A stretch of DNA of 64,000 bases, from positions 124,001-188,000 of the forward strand of contig NZ_LLZG01000411.1 of assembly GCF_001509475.1 (NCBI RefSeq). Direction: 5' to 3'. Shown in pieces: positions 19,126 through 27,506 of this stretch (position 1 is its first letter; every line of letters starts with the position of its first letter). Both the position numbers and the translations under genes were made by a program. A model generated the notes under the pieces. That model searched no databases and had not been told where the DNA came from. It worked only from the letters and a program-made list of their open reading frames with translations. The stretch comes from Streptomyces regalis (GTDB lineage Bacteria > Actinomycetota > Actinomycetes > Streptomycetales > Streptomycetaceae).

Positions 19126-19614
19126 CGCCTGGCGCAGCCTCGCCGAGATCGGGCAGAAGGTTGAGATTCCGCCACCGGCGATGTACGAACTCGCCGAGTC
19201 AGCGTTCGAGCACCTCGACGAGCTCGTGTCCCATTCCGTGCACGTTACGCCGAGGTCGCCGCCGGCTGGGCGGGGGAGCGCATCCGCCGCCAGCGCCTGC
19301 TGGTCGACCTCCTCCTCACCGAGCACCGCACCGACCCGTCCGACGCCCTCGCCGAACGCGCCGCAGCCGTCGACTGGCCGCTGCCCGACGAGGTCGCCGT
19401 GGCCGTCCTGCTCCGTCCCGCCCAACAACTCGTCACGCCCGCCCTGGGCAACGAGGTCCTGCTGGACATGGATGGCGAGCACCCCCGGCTGGTGCTCGCG
19501 GACCCCAACGCACCCGGCCGCGTCGAGCGGCTGCGCCGTGGAATGGGCGGCTGGTCCGGCGCCATCGGTCCCGCCGTCCCCGTGACGCAGGCGGCCGCAT
19601 CACTGCACTGGGCG
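19126..19614 (+). pseudogene. PucR-type regulator, internal fragment with frameshift
   Basis: The plus strand reads AWRSLAEIGQKVEIP and AESAFEHLDELVSHSV, then after a one-base loss near 19241 continues AEVAAGWAGERIRRQRLL and DWPLPDEVAVAVLLRP to GPAVPVTQAAASLHWA. This resembles the central region of Streptomyces PucR-family regulators. The N-terminus, C-terminal helix-turn-helix and one base are missing, so it cannot be functional. The identification is from sequence feel only. Confidence 0.5.
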
Positions 19615-20799
19615 GCAACGGCCGTGATCGATGTGCCGTCCAGGACTGCCTTGAGGCGGGCCAGGCCCGTGAGCCCGATCGACGGATTGCTCATCGGCGG
19701 TCTGTAGTAGTCACACTGCAGCCACCCTTTGACCAGACCGCGCCAGCGACTGTTCTCCACCGCACTCGCGCCCTGACCGAGCAGAACGATCGACGCGAGG
19801 ATCGGGTGACCACGCAAGTGATCGTCCTGTTGGATCTGCTTCGTGTCGGACGCGGACAGCCCCCGGCTGATCGCCCGGCCCGACACGCCGTCCATCACCA
19901 GACCGTTGTAGAGGAACGGCGCCCATGCCTTCTCCACCGCGTCGAACACGATCTGCCGGTTGGCGTCGGTGACCTCCCAGCTCGCCCCGGCCAGCAGCGC
20001 GAACAGCATCCCGAGCCCGCTGAGGAGGACCGAACCGTACGAGCCCGTGTACGGCACGGTGGTGTGCTGGATGAACGACCCGTCCGTGTAGAGCCCGTCC
20101 CTACCGGTGACGTACGGGAAGACGGGGGAGAGGGCATCCCGCGCCAGCGCGACCTTGGCGGAGTTCGCACCGACGATCCCGCGCAGCGCCAGCACCCGGC
20201 ACAGGTCGACGCGGTTGGCCCCGGTGCTGGTGCTGGTGCTGGTGCTGGTGCTGGTGCTGGTGCCGGTGTAGCCGGCGACCGCCGAGTCGGGCACGAAATG
20301 GTCCACCGCGGCGAGGTGGTCGGCGATTCGCTCCGCCGACAGGTGGGCGTACATCAGCACACAGACGTCCAGCAGGGCCTGAGGGGCGCCGATCTGCCAG
20401 CTGGGAGTGCGCCTGGGCGAGCGTGCTGAGCCGGTTGTAGCTTGCGTTCATGTTGCCGGAGTAGCCGTAGGACTCCTGATCGGTGTCGGGCTCCGGGTCG
20501 GCGTACACCAGGTCCGGCCACAGGGAACCGGCCGCCGGCGCCATCGAGGACTCCAACCGGCTCGCGGTACTGCCCAGTTCGGCGAGTCGGCTCTTGAACG
20601 GTTCGGACGTGGGGCTGAACCCCTCGCCCAGGACGAGCGTGGGCCACTTCTGCCGCAGGGTCGCGAACTCTTCCGCCTCCGCGTCCGCGGCCGATGCGGT
20701 GGACGGCGGCGCGGCGCTCGCCTGAACGGACAGGCCGAGCGTGACAGCGGTGCCGGTGCTTGCGGCGAGAAAGCCGCGACGTGACCAACGAGTCGTCAT
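19615..20799 (-). pseudogene. polysaccharide lyase family 8 (hyaluronate/xanthan lyase type), decayed
   Basis: The start is intact: ATG 20799, a Tat signal (SRRGFLAAS) and the helical N-terminus. The frame breaks near 20390, between LSTLAQAHS and WQIGAPQALLDVCV, and the join lacks part of the toroid. The rest (GANRVDLCRVLALRGIVGANS, DGSFIQHTTVPYTGSYG) is a typical PL8 alpha/alpha barrel, but it ends at LARLKAVLDGTSITA, where it meets the PucR-like fragment; the active-site Tyr/His/Asn region and beta domains are lost or incomplete. A GGTGCT repeat encodes an unusual Thr-Ser stretch. Confidence 0.7.
20223..20258. repeat. GGTGCT hexanucleotide repeat (6 copies)
   Basis: Six perfect GGTGCT units plus a seventh with one change (20259-20264). 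On the minus strand they encode alternating Thr-Ser within the PL8 remnant. Such slippage-prone repeats are consistent with relaxed selection. Confidence 0.9.
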
Positions 20800-20976
20800 G
20801 ACGGCGCTTTCTGGCAGGGCAACGTTCAAACGCTCAGTAGTGGATACCGAATTGAACGTATCGATCGTTTCCGGTGGGCGGCGCCCGGCCCATCCACTGA
20901 ACCGGCGGGACGGCAACCCCGTATCACTCCTCGGGGAATGGCGAAGCCCGTGAAGACGGGACGGAAGGAGAGCGGC

Positions 20977-21759
20977 GTGCCCACACGGCCCGACGCCGAG
21001 CAGCCCGACGAAGGGCCGGCCCTGGAACCGATCCGCGTCCTGCGGCCACGCCGCACCGACGCCCTGGCGGAGCTGTTCAAGGAGTGGGAGCAGGACCGCA
21101 ACGGCTACGACAGCGTGGCCGTTCCCGTCGCCCTGCCCGGCGCCGAGGACGCGACACAGGAACTGCCACCCGTCGCCGAGGCCACGAGGATCGTGCCGCG
21201 CGGCAGTGGCGCCCGTCCCGGTCCGGACGTATCCGGCCCCGGATTTCGGCGCGCCGCCGTCGCGGTCGCCGTGACGGCGGCGGCGGTCATCGGTTTCGGT
21301 GGGGCGCTGCTGCTCTCCGGCCGTGGCGACGGCGCGGCGGCCCGCGGTTCGGCTCCGTCCGCGACCGCGTCCACCTCAGCCGCCCCCACCGAGTCCGCCC
21401 CGGGCGCATCCGGCGCCGATGACCCCGGTGAGCCTGCCGCCTGCACCGCGTCCTTCCGGACCGTCAACAGCTGGCAGGGCGGCTACCAGGGCGAGGTGAC
21501 GGTGACCAACGCGCCCGCATCCTCCGTCTCCGGCTGGACCGCGACGGTCGTACCGGACGACGGCGCCCGCCTGACCCAGGTCTGGGACGGCACCCTCACC
21601 ACGGCCCGGGACGGCGCGGCCACGGTCGCCAACGCGTCATGGAACGGGAGGCTGGAGCCCGGTGCGAGCGTCAAGTTCGGGTTCATCGCCGATGCTTCGG
21701 CCTCGACCGGTTCCCCGACGGCGAAGGTCACCTGCGTGGCGACGAACGACGCGTCCTGA
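20977..21759 (+). CDS. membrane-anchored protein with carbohydrate-binding (CBM2-type) domain
   Basis: A ~260-residue protein: an acidic cytosolic N-terminus containing DALAELFKEWEQDR, one transmembrane helix (VAVTAAAVIGFGGALLL), a Ser/Thr/Ala/Pro linker, then a C-terminal beta-sandwich (SFRTVNSWQGGYQGEVTVTN, GWTATVV, ASWNGRLEPGASVKFGFIA) matching bacterial CBM2 modules with Trp at the usual binding positions. It probably tethers the surface to polysaccharide. The GTG at 20977 has GGAAGGAG upstream; an ATG at 20938 is in frame but less well placed. Confidence 0.8.
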   Translation: MPTRPDAEQPDEGPALEPIRVLRPRRTDALAELFKEWEQDRNGYDSVAVPVALPGAEDATQELPPVAEATRIVPRGSGARPGPDVSGPGFRRAAVAVAVTAAAVIGFGGALLLSGRGDGAAARGSAPSATASTSAAPTESAPGASGADDPGEPAACTASFRTVNSWQGGYQGEVTVTNAPASSVSGWTATVVPDDGARLTQVWDGTLTTARDGAATVANASWNGRLEPGASVKFGFIADASASTGSPTAKVTCVATNDAS

Positions 21760-21787
21760 CGCCCGGCGCGACCTCGAGAGAGCTCCG

Positions 21788-22162
21788 TCAGCGCCCGTGG
21801 TCGATCAGCGCCTGGGACACCGCGCGCACGCTGCGGGCGATGTGCTGAAGCTGCATGACCTCGGCTGCGTACAGCTTGATGGTGTGCTCGATGACCGACT
21901 CGGGCATGCCGAGCGCGGGCAGGTCCGCCCGGGCGGTCTGCAGCGCGGTGCGGGCGACCCGGATCTCGTTCTGGACCTGGATCTGCGCATGGCGGGCGAG
22001 CAGGACGGGGTGGCGGATCAGGGCCGGATAGCTGGCGTAGCGGGCCGGCACCAGCTCGCGCAGCCACTTGGCTGCCGAGCGCTCCCAGTCGTAGGAACCG
22101 GGGGTCTTGACCTGGCACGGCCAGTCCGGGGTGATGCGCGTGGTCGTCAGAGGCATGGTCAT
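21788..22162 (-). CDS. hypothetical protein (Streptomyces-type, 124 residues)
   Basis: A soluble, mostly helical 124-residue protein (WERSAAKWLRELVPARYA; LYAAEVMQLQHIARSVRAV). I recognise similar short proteins from Streptomyces but no function. It starts at an ATG with GGAAG upstream; a second ATG lies two codons later. The 397-base leader region upstream contains an AT-rich promoter-like patch, a hairpin and an 18-base inverted repeat, so expression is probably controlled. Confidence 0.65.
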   Translation of the reverse strand: MTMPLTTTRITPDWPCQVKTPGSYDWERSAAKWLRELVPARYASYPALIRHPVLLARHAQIQVQNEIRVARTALQTARADLPALGMPESVIEHTIKLYAAEVMQLQHIARSVRAVSQALIDHGR

Positions 22163-22207
22163 CGCTTCCGGGTGTGCGGCGTCGTTCGGGGTGTCCGACG
22201 GGGTCGG

Positions 22208-22241
22208 GGCGGCCCCGGCCTAGGGGATGACCGGGGCCGCC
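22208..22241. other. leader hairpin
   Basis: Perfect 11-base arms (22208-22218 and 22231-22241) with a 12-base loop, located 46-79 bases upstream of the minus-strand start at 22162. In that position it could be an attenuator or an mRNA stabiliser rather than a terminator of another gene. Confidence 0.5.
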
Positions 22242-22421
22242 GCCACGGGCGCTCGCGCAGGCGATGCCCGACCGAACAGCCCGAGCACCGACGCGGGTAG
22301 GAGACGGCGGCTACGGCTGTTCGTTGAGGAGCCCGGAGAGGCAGACGGCGTTCGCACGGCGGATGGGGTGACGTGCGCATGAGCGGACCGGCTGCCTTCT
22401 GCGGGCGGATGGTGCGTGTGA

Positions 22422-22471
22422 AGTATTTATATATGCCGTCCGCTTTGCAAGAAGCATGAAAACATTCATGC
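22422..22471 (-). promoter_or_regulatory. AT-rich promoter-like region with RpiR-type inverted repeat
   Basis: GCATGAA (22454-22460) and TTCATGC (22465-22471) form a perfect inverted repeat with a 4-base spacer. Next to it is the most AT-rich stretch of the neighbourhood (TATTTATATAT at 22424-22434), with TTGCAA at 22445-22450. The layout suits a minus-strand promoter firing toward the gene at 22162, controlled by the adjacent RpiR regulator. The rest of the 22163-22559 gap holds no convincing gene. Confidence 0.55.
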
Positions 22472-22559
22472 GCGATTTGAGGTGAATGGTTCCCCTGCGG
22501 CATGGTTTGTCTGGAGTGAGGGGCGCACGCCCGCGGGTGGAGGCGGGGCGAAGGGTGGG

Positions 22560-23507
22560 TCAGTCCCGGAGGAAGAACTGGTGCTGGTCGGAGATCTGCT
22601 CGTAGTCCTCGAGCCGCGCCTGCGTTCTCTCCGGGTCGGCGTCGGTCATGGCCTGCAGCAGGGCTGAGGCCATCACGCCGGGTGCGGCGTAGGAGTCGAA
22701 GACCAGCCGGGAGCCGGTGCCGGTGGCGAAGACGACGTCGGCCGTGTCGGCCACCGGCCCGAGCGCCAGGTCGGTGACCAGAGCGACCCGCAGCCCGGCG
22801 CTGCGCGCGACCCGTACGGCGGTGAGCGTCTCCTGGGCATGCCGGGGCATGGAGAACGCCAGCACCCAGGTGCCGCCGGCCTCGCGCGACTGGAGCAGTG
22901 AGTCGTAGGCGACGCTGCCGCCCCGGGTCACCAGCCGCACGTCCGGGTGGATGCGGCGGGCCGCATAGGCGAAGTACTCGGCGAGGGATGCCGAGATGCG
23001 CAGCCCGAGGATGGTCAGCGGGGTCGACTGCGACAGTTTGCGGCCGATGTCGATCACCTGGTCGGGGTCGGCGAAGTCGCGCCGCAGATTCTCCAGGTTC
23101 TCGATCTCGGCGTCCACCGCGGACTGCAGTTCGTTGGCGCCGTTCTCCTCGGCGGCCTCGGGGCCCTTGGCGAGCGTGCCCAGGGCGATCGACTGGAGCT
23201 TCTCCCGTAGCGCGGGGTAACCGCTGAAGCCGATCGCCGCGGCGAAACGCGTTACCGAGGGCTGGCTCACGCCGACCCGTTCCGCCAGATCGGTGATCGA
23301 AAGGAACGCGGCCTCGGTGATGTGCTCGATCAGATACTGGGCGATGCGCCGCTGGCCGGGGGAGAGCCGGGGCTGGTCGAAGAGTGTCCTGAGCTGGGAA
23401 GTCGGGGATGCCTCCGCTTCCGGAGCGGTCTTTCCCGAGGTGATCGCGGATGCCTGTGCGCGTGCCTGCTGCGGCGATGGCAGGGAGGCGGATCCTTTGT
23501 CTTCCAC
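22560..23507 (-). CDS. MurR/RpiR family transcriptional regulator
   Basis: A 315-residue regulator. A ~40-residue disordered N-terminus precedes an RpiR helix-turn-helix (LSITDLAERVGVSQPSVTRFAAAIG) and a C-terminal SIS sugar-phosphate-sensing domain (LGLRISASLAEYFAYAARR; FSMPRHAQETL). Members control amino-sugar or sugar-phosphate genes. The only inverted repeat of operator type nearby is downstream, at 22454-22471. It ends just before that region and starts 58 bases from the end of the GT39 gene. Confidence 0.9.
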   Translation of the reverse strand: MEDKGSASLPSPQQARAQASAITSGKTAPEAEASPTSQLRTLFDQPRLSPGQRRIAQYLIEHITEAAFLSITDLAERVGVSQPSVTRFAAAIGFSGYPALREKLQSIALGTLAKGPEAAEENGANELQSAVDAEIENLENLRRDFADPDQVIDIGRKLSQSTPLTILGLRISASLAEYFAYAARRIHPDVRLVTRGGSVAYDSLLQSREAGGTWVLAFSMPRHAQETLTAVRVARSAGLRVALVTDLALGPVADTADVVFATGTGSRLVFDSYAAPGVMASALLQAMTDADPERTQARLEDYEQISDQHQFFLRD

Positions 23508-23564
23508 AGTGCTTCAACATAGCTCACACACCGTGGCGACCAGGGCCGCTCCGAAAGTCCACGT

Positions 23565-25298
23565 TCACCGGCGATAGATCGTGATCGAATGGCCGACCGT
23601 TTCGATCGGGCGACTGCTATCGATCAATTCGGCCAGTCGGCCGGTCGCCTTGGCCACGGAGGAGTCCGACACGACCAGCAGCCCGCGCACTGCACGGACG
23701 GGCACCTTGCGCGGATCGGCGGCGCGGATGCCATAGAAGGACGGCACCCCGCTCCCCTTGTACACGAGCCAGATCCGCTCGCCCCGGTACCGCTCGTGCA
23801 GCCGGTCCGCGAGCCTTCCGAGGTCCTGACCCCAGTCCACGTTGGAGTCGTGCAACCGCAGATGGGTCTTGTCCGGACCGCCGAACGCCTCATTGGAGTA
23901 CGGCAGATAGTAGGGGTACGTCCGCACCGAGCTGACCACGACGAACAACGCCAGCGCCCCCACCGCGACCGGCGTCCACCGCCACCGCACCGCGAGCACA
24001 CAGCCCGCCGCCACCGCCAGGAACATCGGCACGAACACGGCGTACCGGGTGCCGAAGTCCCGTGATCCGGTCATCGCGGCGGCCAGGAGCACAGCCGTGG
24101 AGACGAGCAGATACGGCGCCGCGGGCCGCAGCCGCCGTACCGCCACGACCGCGACGGCACCCGCGGTCCACAGCGCGAGCATGCCGAGCGGCGTCTTCAC
24201 CAGCAGCGCGGCAGGGAGGTAGTACCAGAGCGACCCGGTGTAGAGCCGCCCGAACAGGAAGCCCTCCCACGGGTAGTTCTCGAAGCCGAACTGGACGCGC
24301 ATCCCGTCCCGGTACGCCTCCGGGAACGGCAGCAGATCGACGAGAAGCCCTCGCAGTCCGTGCACGTCGGGTACAGGCTGCTGCGGCGACCAGCGCAGCC
24401 GTGGGTCGACCACCAGATACGAGGCCCATACGACGGCGACCGCGACCAGCGCCACGACACCCGCGCCCGCGAGGGCCCGCGCAAGCCTCCTGCGGATCGG
24501 TTCCGAGGCCGTGGGTTCCGAAGCCGTCGGCTCCGAGGCCGACCGCGCGGACCAGGCCGACAGCGCGGCGAGCCCCAGCAGCACCGGAACCGCTGCCAGC
24601 GTGCTCATCTTCGTGGCCAGGGCCGCACCCAGGGCCACGCCGGCCAGAGGGACGAACAGACGAGGCCCTCGACGGGCCCGCCACAGCAACCACGCCGACG
24701 TCAGCACGAACCCGGCCGCCGGCACGTCCAGCGTGGCCAGCGAGCCGTGCGCGATGACATCGGGGGAGAAGGCGTACAGACCGAGTGCGATCAAACCGCC
24801 CGCCACGCCCACGAGTTCACGGGCGAAAGCGAAGACGATCAATCCGAACAGCAGAGTCAAAACGATCACTGGTAGTCGGGCGAACAGCATCAGGTGCCAC
24901 GGATCGTTCCCGGACTCGTACAGCAGATGCCGCCCCAGCCGGCCCTGATCACCGGTGAAGGACCCGTCGACATGCGGCTCCGCCAACCCCACTCCGACGG
25001 CGATGACCAGTTTCCCCAGCGGCGGATGCTCGGGGTTGTAGAGCAGGCGGTGCTCATGGAGATAGTCGGCCGCCGTACCCACGTACACGGGCTCGTCGAT
25101 CGTCGGCGTCTGCTGCACAGCGGTCGTCACCATCGCGACGGCCATCTGACCGAGCAGCACGACGACGAGGAGCGGCACGAGCCACCGCCTGCGGAACACC
25201 CGCGCGGCCCGCGAGGGCTGCGCGTTGGGCATGCCGGGAGTGCCGGACGGGCGGGAGAGCGCGTCCGGGGCCGGGTCCAAGTGCTGTTCGAGCGCCAT
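23565..25298 (-). CDS. GT39-type (dolichyl-phosphate mannosyltransferase/ArnT-like) glycosyltransferase
   Basis: A polytopic membrane enzyme of ~577 residues with 10-12 helices. The first extracellular loop carries the TIDEPVYVGTAADYL acidic motif that uses polyprenyl-phosphate sugars in this superfamily, followed by the NPEHPPLGK loop. It probably glycosylates an exported protein or cell-surface component. Three repeated ASEPT/SEPT segments occur in the middle loop. The ATG at 25298 is placed six bases after GGAG; the frame is open to 25373. Confidence 0.85.
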   Translation of the reverse strand: MALEQHLDPAPDALSRPSGTPGMPNAQPSRAARVFRRRWLVPLLVVVLLGQMAVAMVTTAVQQTPTIDEPVYVGTAADYLHEHRLLYNPEHPPLGKLVIAVGVGLAEPHVDGSFTGDQGRLGRHLLYESGNDPWHLMLFARLPVIVLTLLFGLIVFAFARELVGVAGGLIALGLYAFSPDVIAHGSLATLDVPAAGFVLTSAWLLWRARRGPRLFVPLAGVALGAALATKMSTLAAVPVLLGLAALSAWSARSASEPTASEPTASEPIRRRLARALAGAGVVALVAVAVVWASYLVVDPRLRWSPQQPVPDVHGLRGLLVDLLPFPEAYRDGMRVQFGFENYPWEGFLFGRLYTGSLWYYLPAALLVKTPLGMLALWTAGAVAVVAVRRLRPAAPYLLVSTAVLLAAAMTGSRDFGTRYAVFVPMFLAVAAGCVLAVRWRWTPVAVGALALFVVVSSVRTYPYYLPYSNEAFGGPDKTHLRLHDSNVDWGQDLGRLADRLHERYRGERIWLVYKGSGVPSFYGIRAADPRKVPVRAVRGLLVVSDSSVAKATGRLAELIDSSRPIETVGHSITIYRR

Positions 25299-25394
25299 CA
25301 TCCGCTCCGCGGCGCCGTCGACCCCGCGGCGGCGGGAGTTGATCCGGAGCCGGCCCATGGGCCTACTCTGCACCAGCTCCCGCCGGGGACGGCG

Positions 25395-27281
25395 TTACCG
25401 CTTCAGGAGTCGTACCGACAGACCATCCGTCGTGTATACGGGTACGGCCTGCAGCGTGTCGGAGTTCAGCTCCACACGGTCGAACCGGCCGCGCAGCTGC
25501 GACGCCTCGATGACGGGAACGGTGGTCCCGGCGACCGGCGGGCGTTCGGCGTCGAGGCGCAGCGCCAGCACGCTGCCCCGGCCCAGCTGGACCCGGCGGG
25601 ACACTTCGAGGGCGGGGCCGTGATTCTTGCGGACCAGCAGCTCCAGGGTCGTGTCGCCCTGCTGGACGTACGTACCGCGCACGCGCAGAACCTTGTCCAC
25701 GCGGAGCGTGCCGCCCACCACCCGCACGTCGCCCTGCCCGAGGGCGTGGGGAGAGGCGGCGACGAGGACGCCGTCCTCGACCACGGTGCCGCCGTGGTAC
25801 CGGTTGTGGCCGGTCAGGGTGAGCGTGCCGGTGCCGCGCTTGGTCAGGCCGCCGTCGCCCGCGATGTGGTTGCGCCAGCTGTCCGCCGCGCCGAAGCCCC
25901 CGGCCGCCTCGTCGAGTGTGACGGTCACGTCGGAGTCGAAGGCGCCGTAACCGTCCGCCGCGGCGAACAGGTTGATCCGACCCCACTGTTCGAAGCCGTC
26001 CAGCAGGACGTACCCAGCGGGCAGCGCGGTCGTGCGCAGCACCTCGCGGCGCTGGGCCGCGGTCAGGTACGGCTGGCGCGTCTCCAGCAGCACCTCGGCG
26101 CCCTTCGGCACGGTCAGGGGCTCGCCTCGGCCCTCCCGGGTCAGCACGTAGGTCAGCTTGGGCTTGACCGTGCAGGCGTTGGCGTCCCGGTCGGCGTACG
26201 GGTCGGTGTCGGTGCCGGCCGAGTGGGCGTACGCGTACAGGGTGTCGGCCGTCGTGCCGGTCCGCTCCTCGAAGTACGCCAGCGCCTGCGCCCGGGCCGC
26301 GGCCTTGAGTTCGGCGTTGGCCGGGTCGGCGAGGGCGGCGGCGGCCAGGGCGGTGGCCATGACGCGGCCGCCGAGGACGTCGACCGTGGAGTGCATGCCC
26401 GACACGATGCGGGTGTGGCTGAGTTCGAAGGCTCGGGTCACCATCTCCTGGAACCGCTCGGGCACGGCGTAGGCGAACGCCAGGGCCGCCAGGTGGATGG
26501 CGTTGGTGTGCCCGCTCGGGAAGCCGCCGTCCTCGGCCGGGGTCTCGCCGCGCTGGCGCAGCAGCTGCGGGGCGACGATCACCTCCGACTCGTAGACGGG
26601 GAAGCCGAACGCGTCCTTCTTCCCGGTGTCGACGACCTCGCTGTCCTCGTTCATCCGCCACGGACGCGGGTACTGGAAGGCGAACTTGGCCGGGTTGCTG
26701 GAGGCGAAGGGACCGCGCACGGTGTCGACCAGCTTGGCCACCTTGCCGAGCTCCGAGTCGTACGAGCCGGCGCCGATCGCGGAACCGGCCGGGGCGTCGG
26801 CGGGCACGGCGTCGTTGACCTTCCCGGCAGGGGTGCCGTCCGGCGCGGAGGTGATCGAAGTGACCGCCTTGGCACCGGACTTGTACAGCTCGGCGAGCGG
26901 ACCGAGTCCGGCGATCACCGAGTAGCTCTGGTGCTGACGGTCGTAGATGAACGCTTCCTTCGCCTGAGCGTCCGAGCGCGTGGCGGTGGTCCGGGCGCAG
27001 TAGCGCATGTTGGCGCGCAGCACCTCGGGCATCAGCGGTGCGCCGGTGTTCCAGGCGCCGCCCGTCTTCCAGACCTGAGCGAAGCCGCCGAGGATCCGGA
27101 CCACCGCGTTGGTCTCGGGGGTCTGGTTCGCGACGATGTTCGTCTTGTAGTCGTCGACGAACGCGGCGGCGTTCGTGGCGGCCTTGGCGTCCGCTGCGGG
27201 GAGCCAGCCGGCGACGGCGGGGACGGCCACCAGGGCCGCCCCACCGGCGACGGAGGTCCTCAGAAAGCGCCTTCTGTTCAT
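25395..27281 (-). CDS. Tat-secreted PAP2-type acid phosphatase with C-terminal beta repeats
   Basis: A 628-residue exported phosphatase. The Tat signal MNRRRFLRTSVAGGAAL starts at the ATG chosen (27281); an upstream in-frame start at 27317 would mask it. The PAP2 motifs are FPSGHTNA and SHTRIVSGMHSTVDV, supplying the two catalytic histidines. The last ~200 residues contain autotransporter-type glycine-rich beta repeats (TKRGTGTLTLTGHNRYHGGT, then GGTLRVDKVLRVRG), unusual in a Gram-positive phosphatase. It probably scavenges phosphate from organic esters outside the cell. Confidence 0.88.
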   Translation of the reverse strand: MNRRRFLRTSVAGGAALVAVPAVAGWLPAADAKAATNAAAFVDDYKTNIVANQTPETNAVVRILGGFAQVWKTGGAWNTGAPLMPEVLRANMRYCARTTATRSDAQAKEAFIYDRQHQSYSVIAGLGPLAELYKSGAKAVTSITSAPDGTPAGKVNDAVPADAPAGSAIGAGSYDSELGKVAKLVDTVRGPFASSNPAKFAFQYPRPWRMNEDSEVVDTGKKDAFGFPVYESEVIVAPQLLRQRGETPAEDGGFPSGHTNAIHLAALAFAYAVPERFQEMVTRAFELSHTRIVSGMHSTVDVLGGRVMATALAAAALADPANAELKAAARAQALAYFEERTGTTADTLYAYAHSAGTDTDPYADRDANACTVKPKLTYVLTREGRGEPLTVPKGAEVLLETRQPYLTAAQRREVLRTTALPAGYVLLDGFEQWGRINLFAAADGYGAFDSDVTVTLDEAAGGFGAADSWRNHIAGDGGLTKRGTGTLTLTGHNRYHGGTVVEDGVLVAASPHALGQGDVRVVGGTLRVDKVLRVRGTYVQQGDTTLELLVRKNHGPALEVSRRVQLGRGSVLALRLDAERPPVAGTTVPVIEASQLRGRFDRVELNSDTLQAVPVYTTDGLSVRLLKR

Positions 27282-27402
27282 GGATGCGGTGGCGTGGCGC
27301 CCGGCGGATGACGGCATGCGTGCCTCTCTCGAGTTCTTCGGCCGTACGGCCGGGAGGAGATCGAAGTGATCGACTCGACCGTCTTGTGCACATGAAACGC
27401 AC

Positions 27403-27444
27403 GAGGTGCAAAAGGTCGAGTCTGAGGTGCAAAGGATCGAGTCT
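27403..27444. repeat. tandem 21-base direct repeat upstream of the phosphatase
   Basis: Two adjacent 21-base units (27403-27423 and 27424-27444), both beginning GAGGTGCAAA and ending TCGAGTCT, with small differences inside. An inverted copy of the core, GACTCGACC, is at 27372-27380. The period equals two helical turns. It lies ~120 bases upstream of the phosphatase start, so a regulator-binding array is plausible. Confidence 0.7.
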
Positions 27445-27506
27445 TACGAGCGAAGATCTACGGGCGAGCTGTGTCGGACTCGGGTTGACCCGGCGTCCGA
27501 CAGGTG

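Noticed and set aside
20223..20264. Hexamer repeat as a CRISPR or regulatory array
   Set aside because: It is a simple hexanucleotide repeat inside a coding remnant.
24894..27311. 805-codon open frame antisense to the PAP2 phosphatase
   Set aside because: GC-driven antisense frame; the minus strand has Tat signal and catalytic motifs.
27403..27444. Definite PhoP box
   Set aside because: Repeat spacing is similar, but the GTTCACC-type consensus is not convincingly present.
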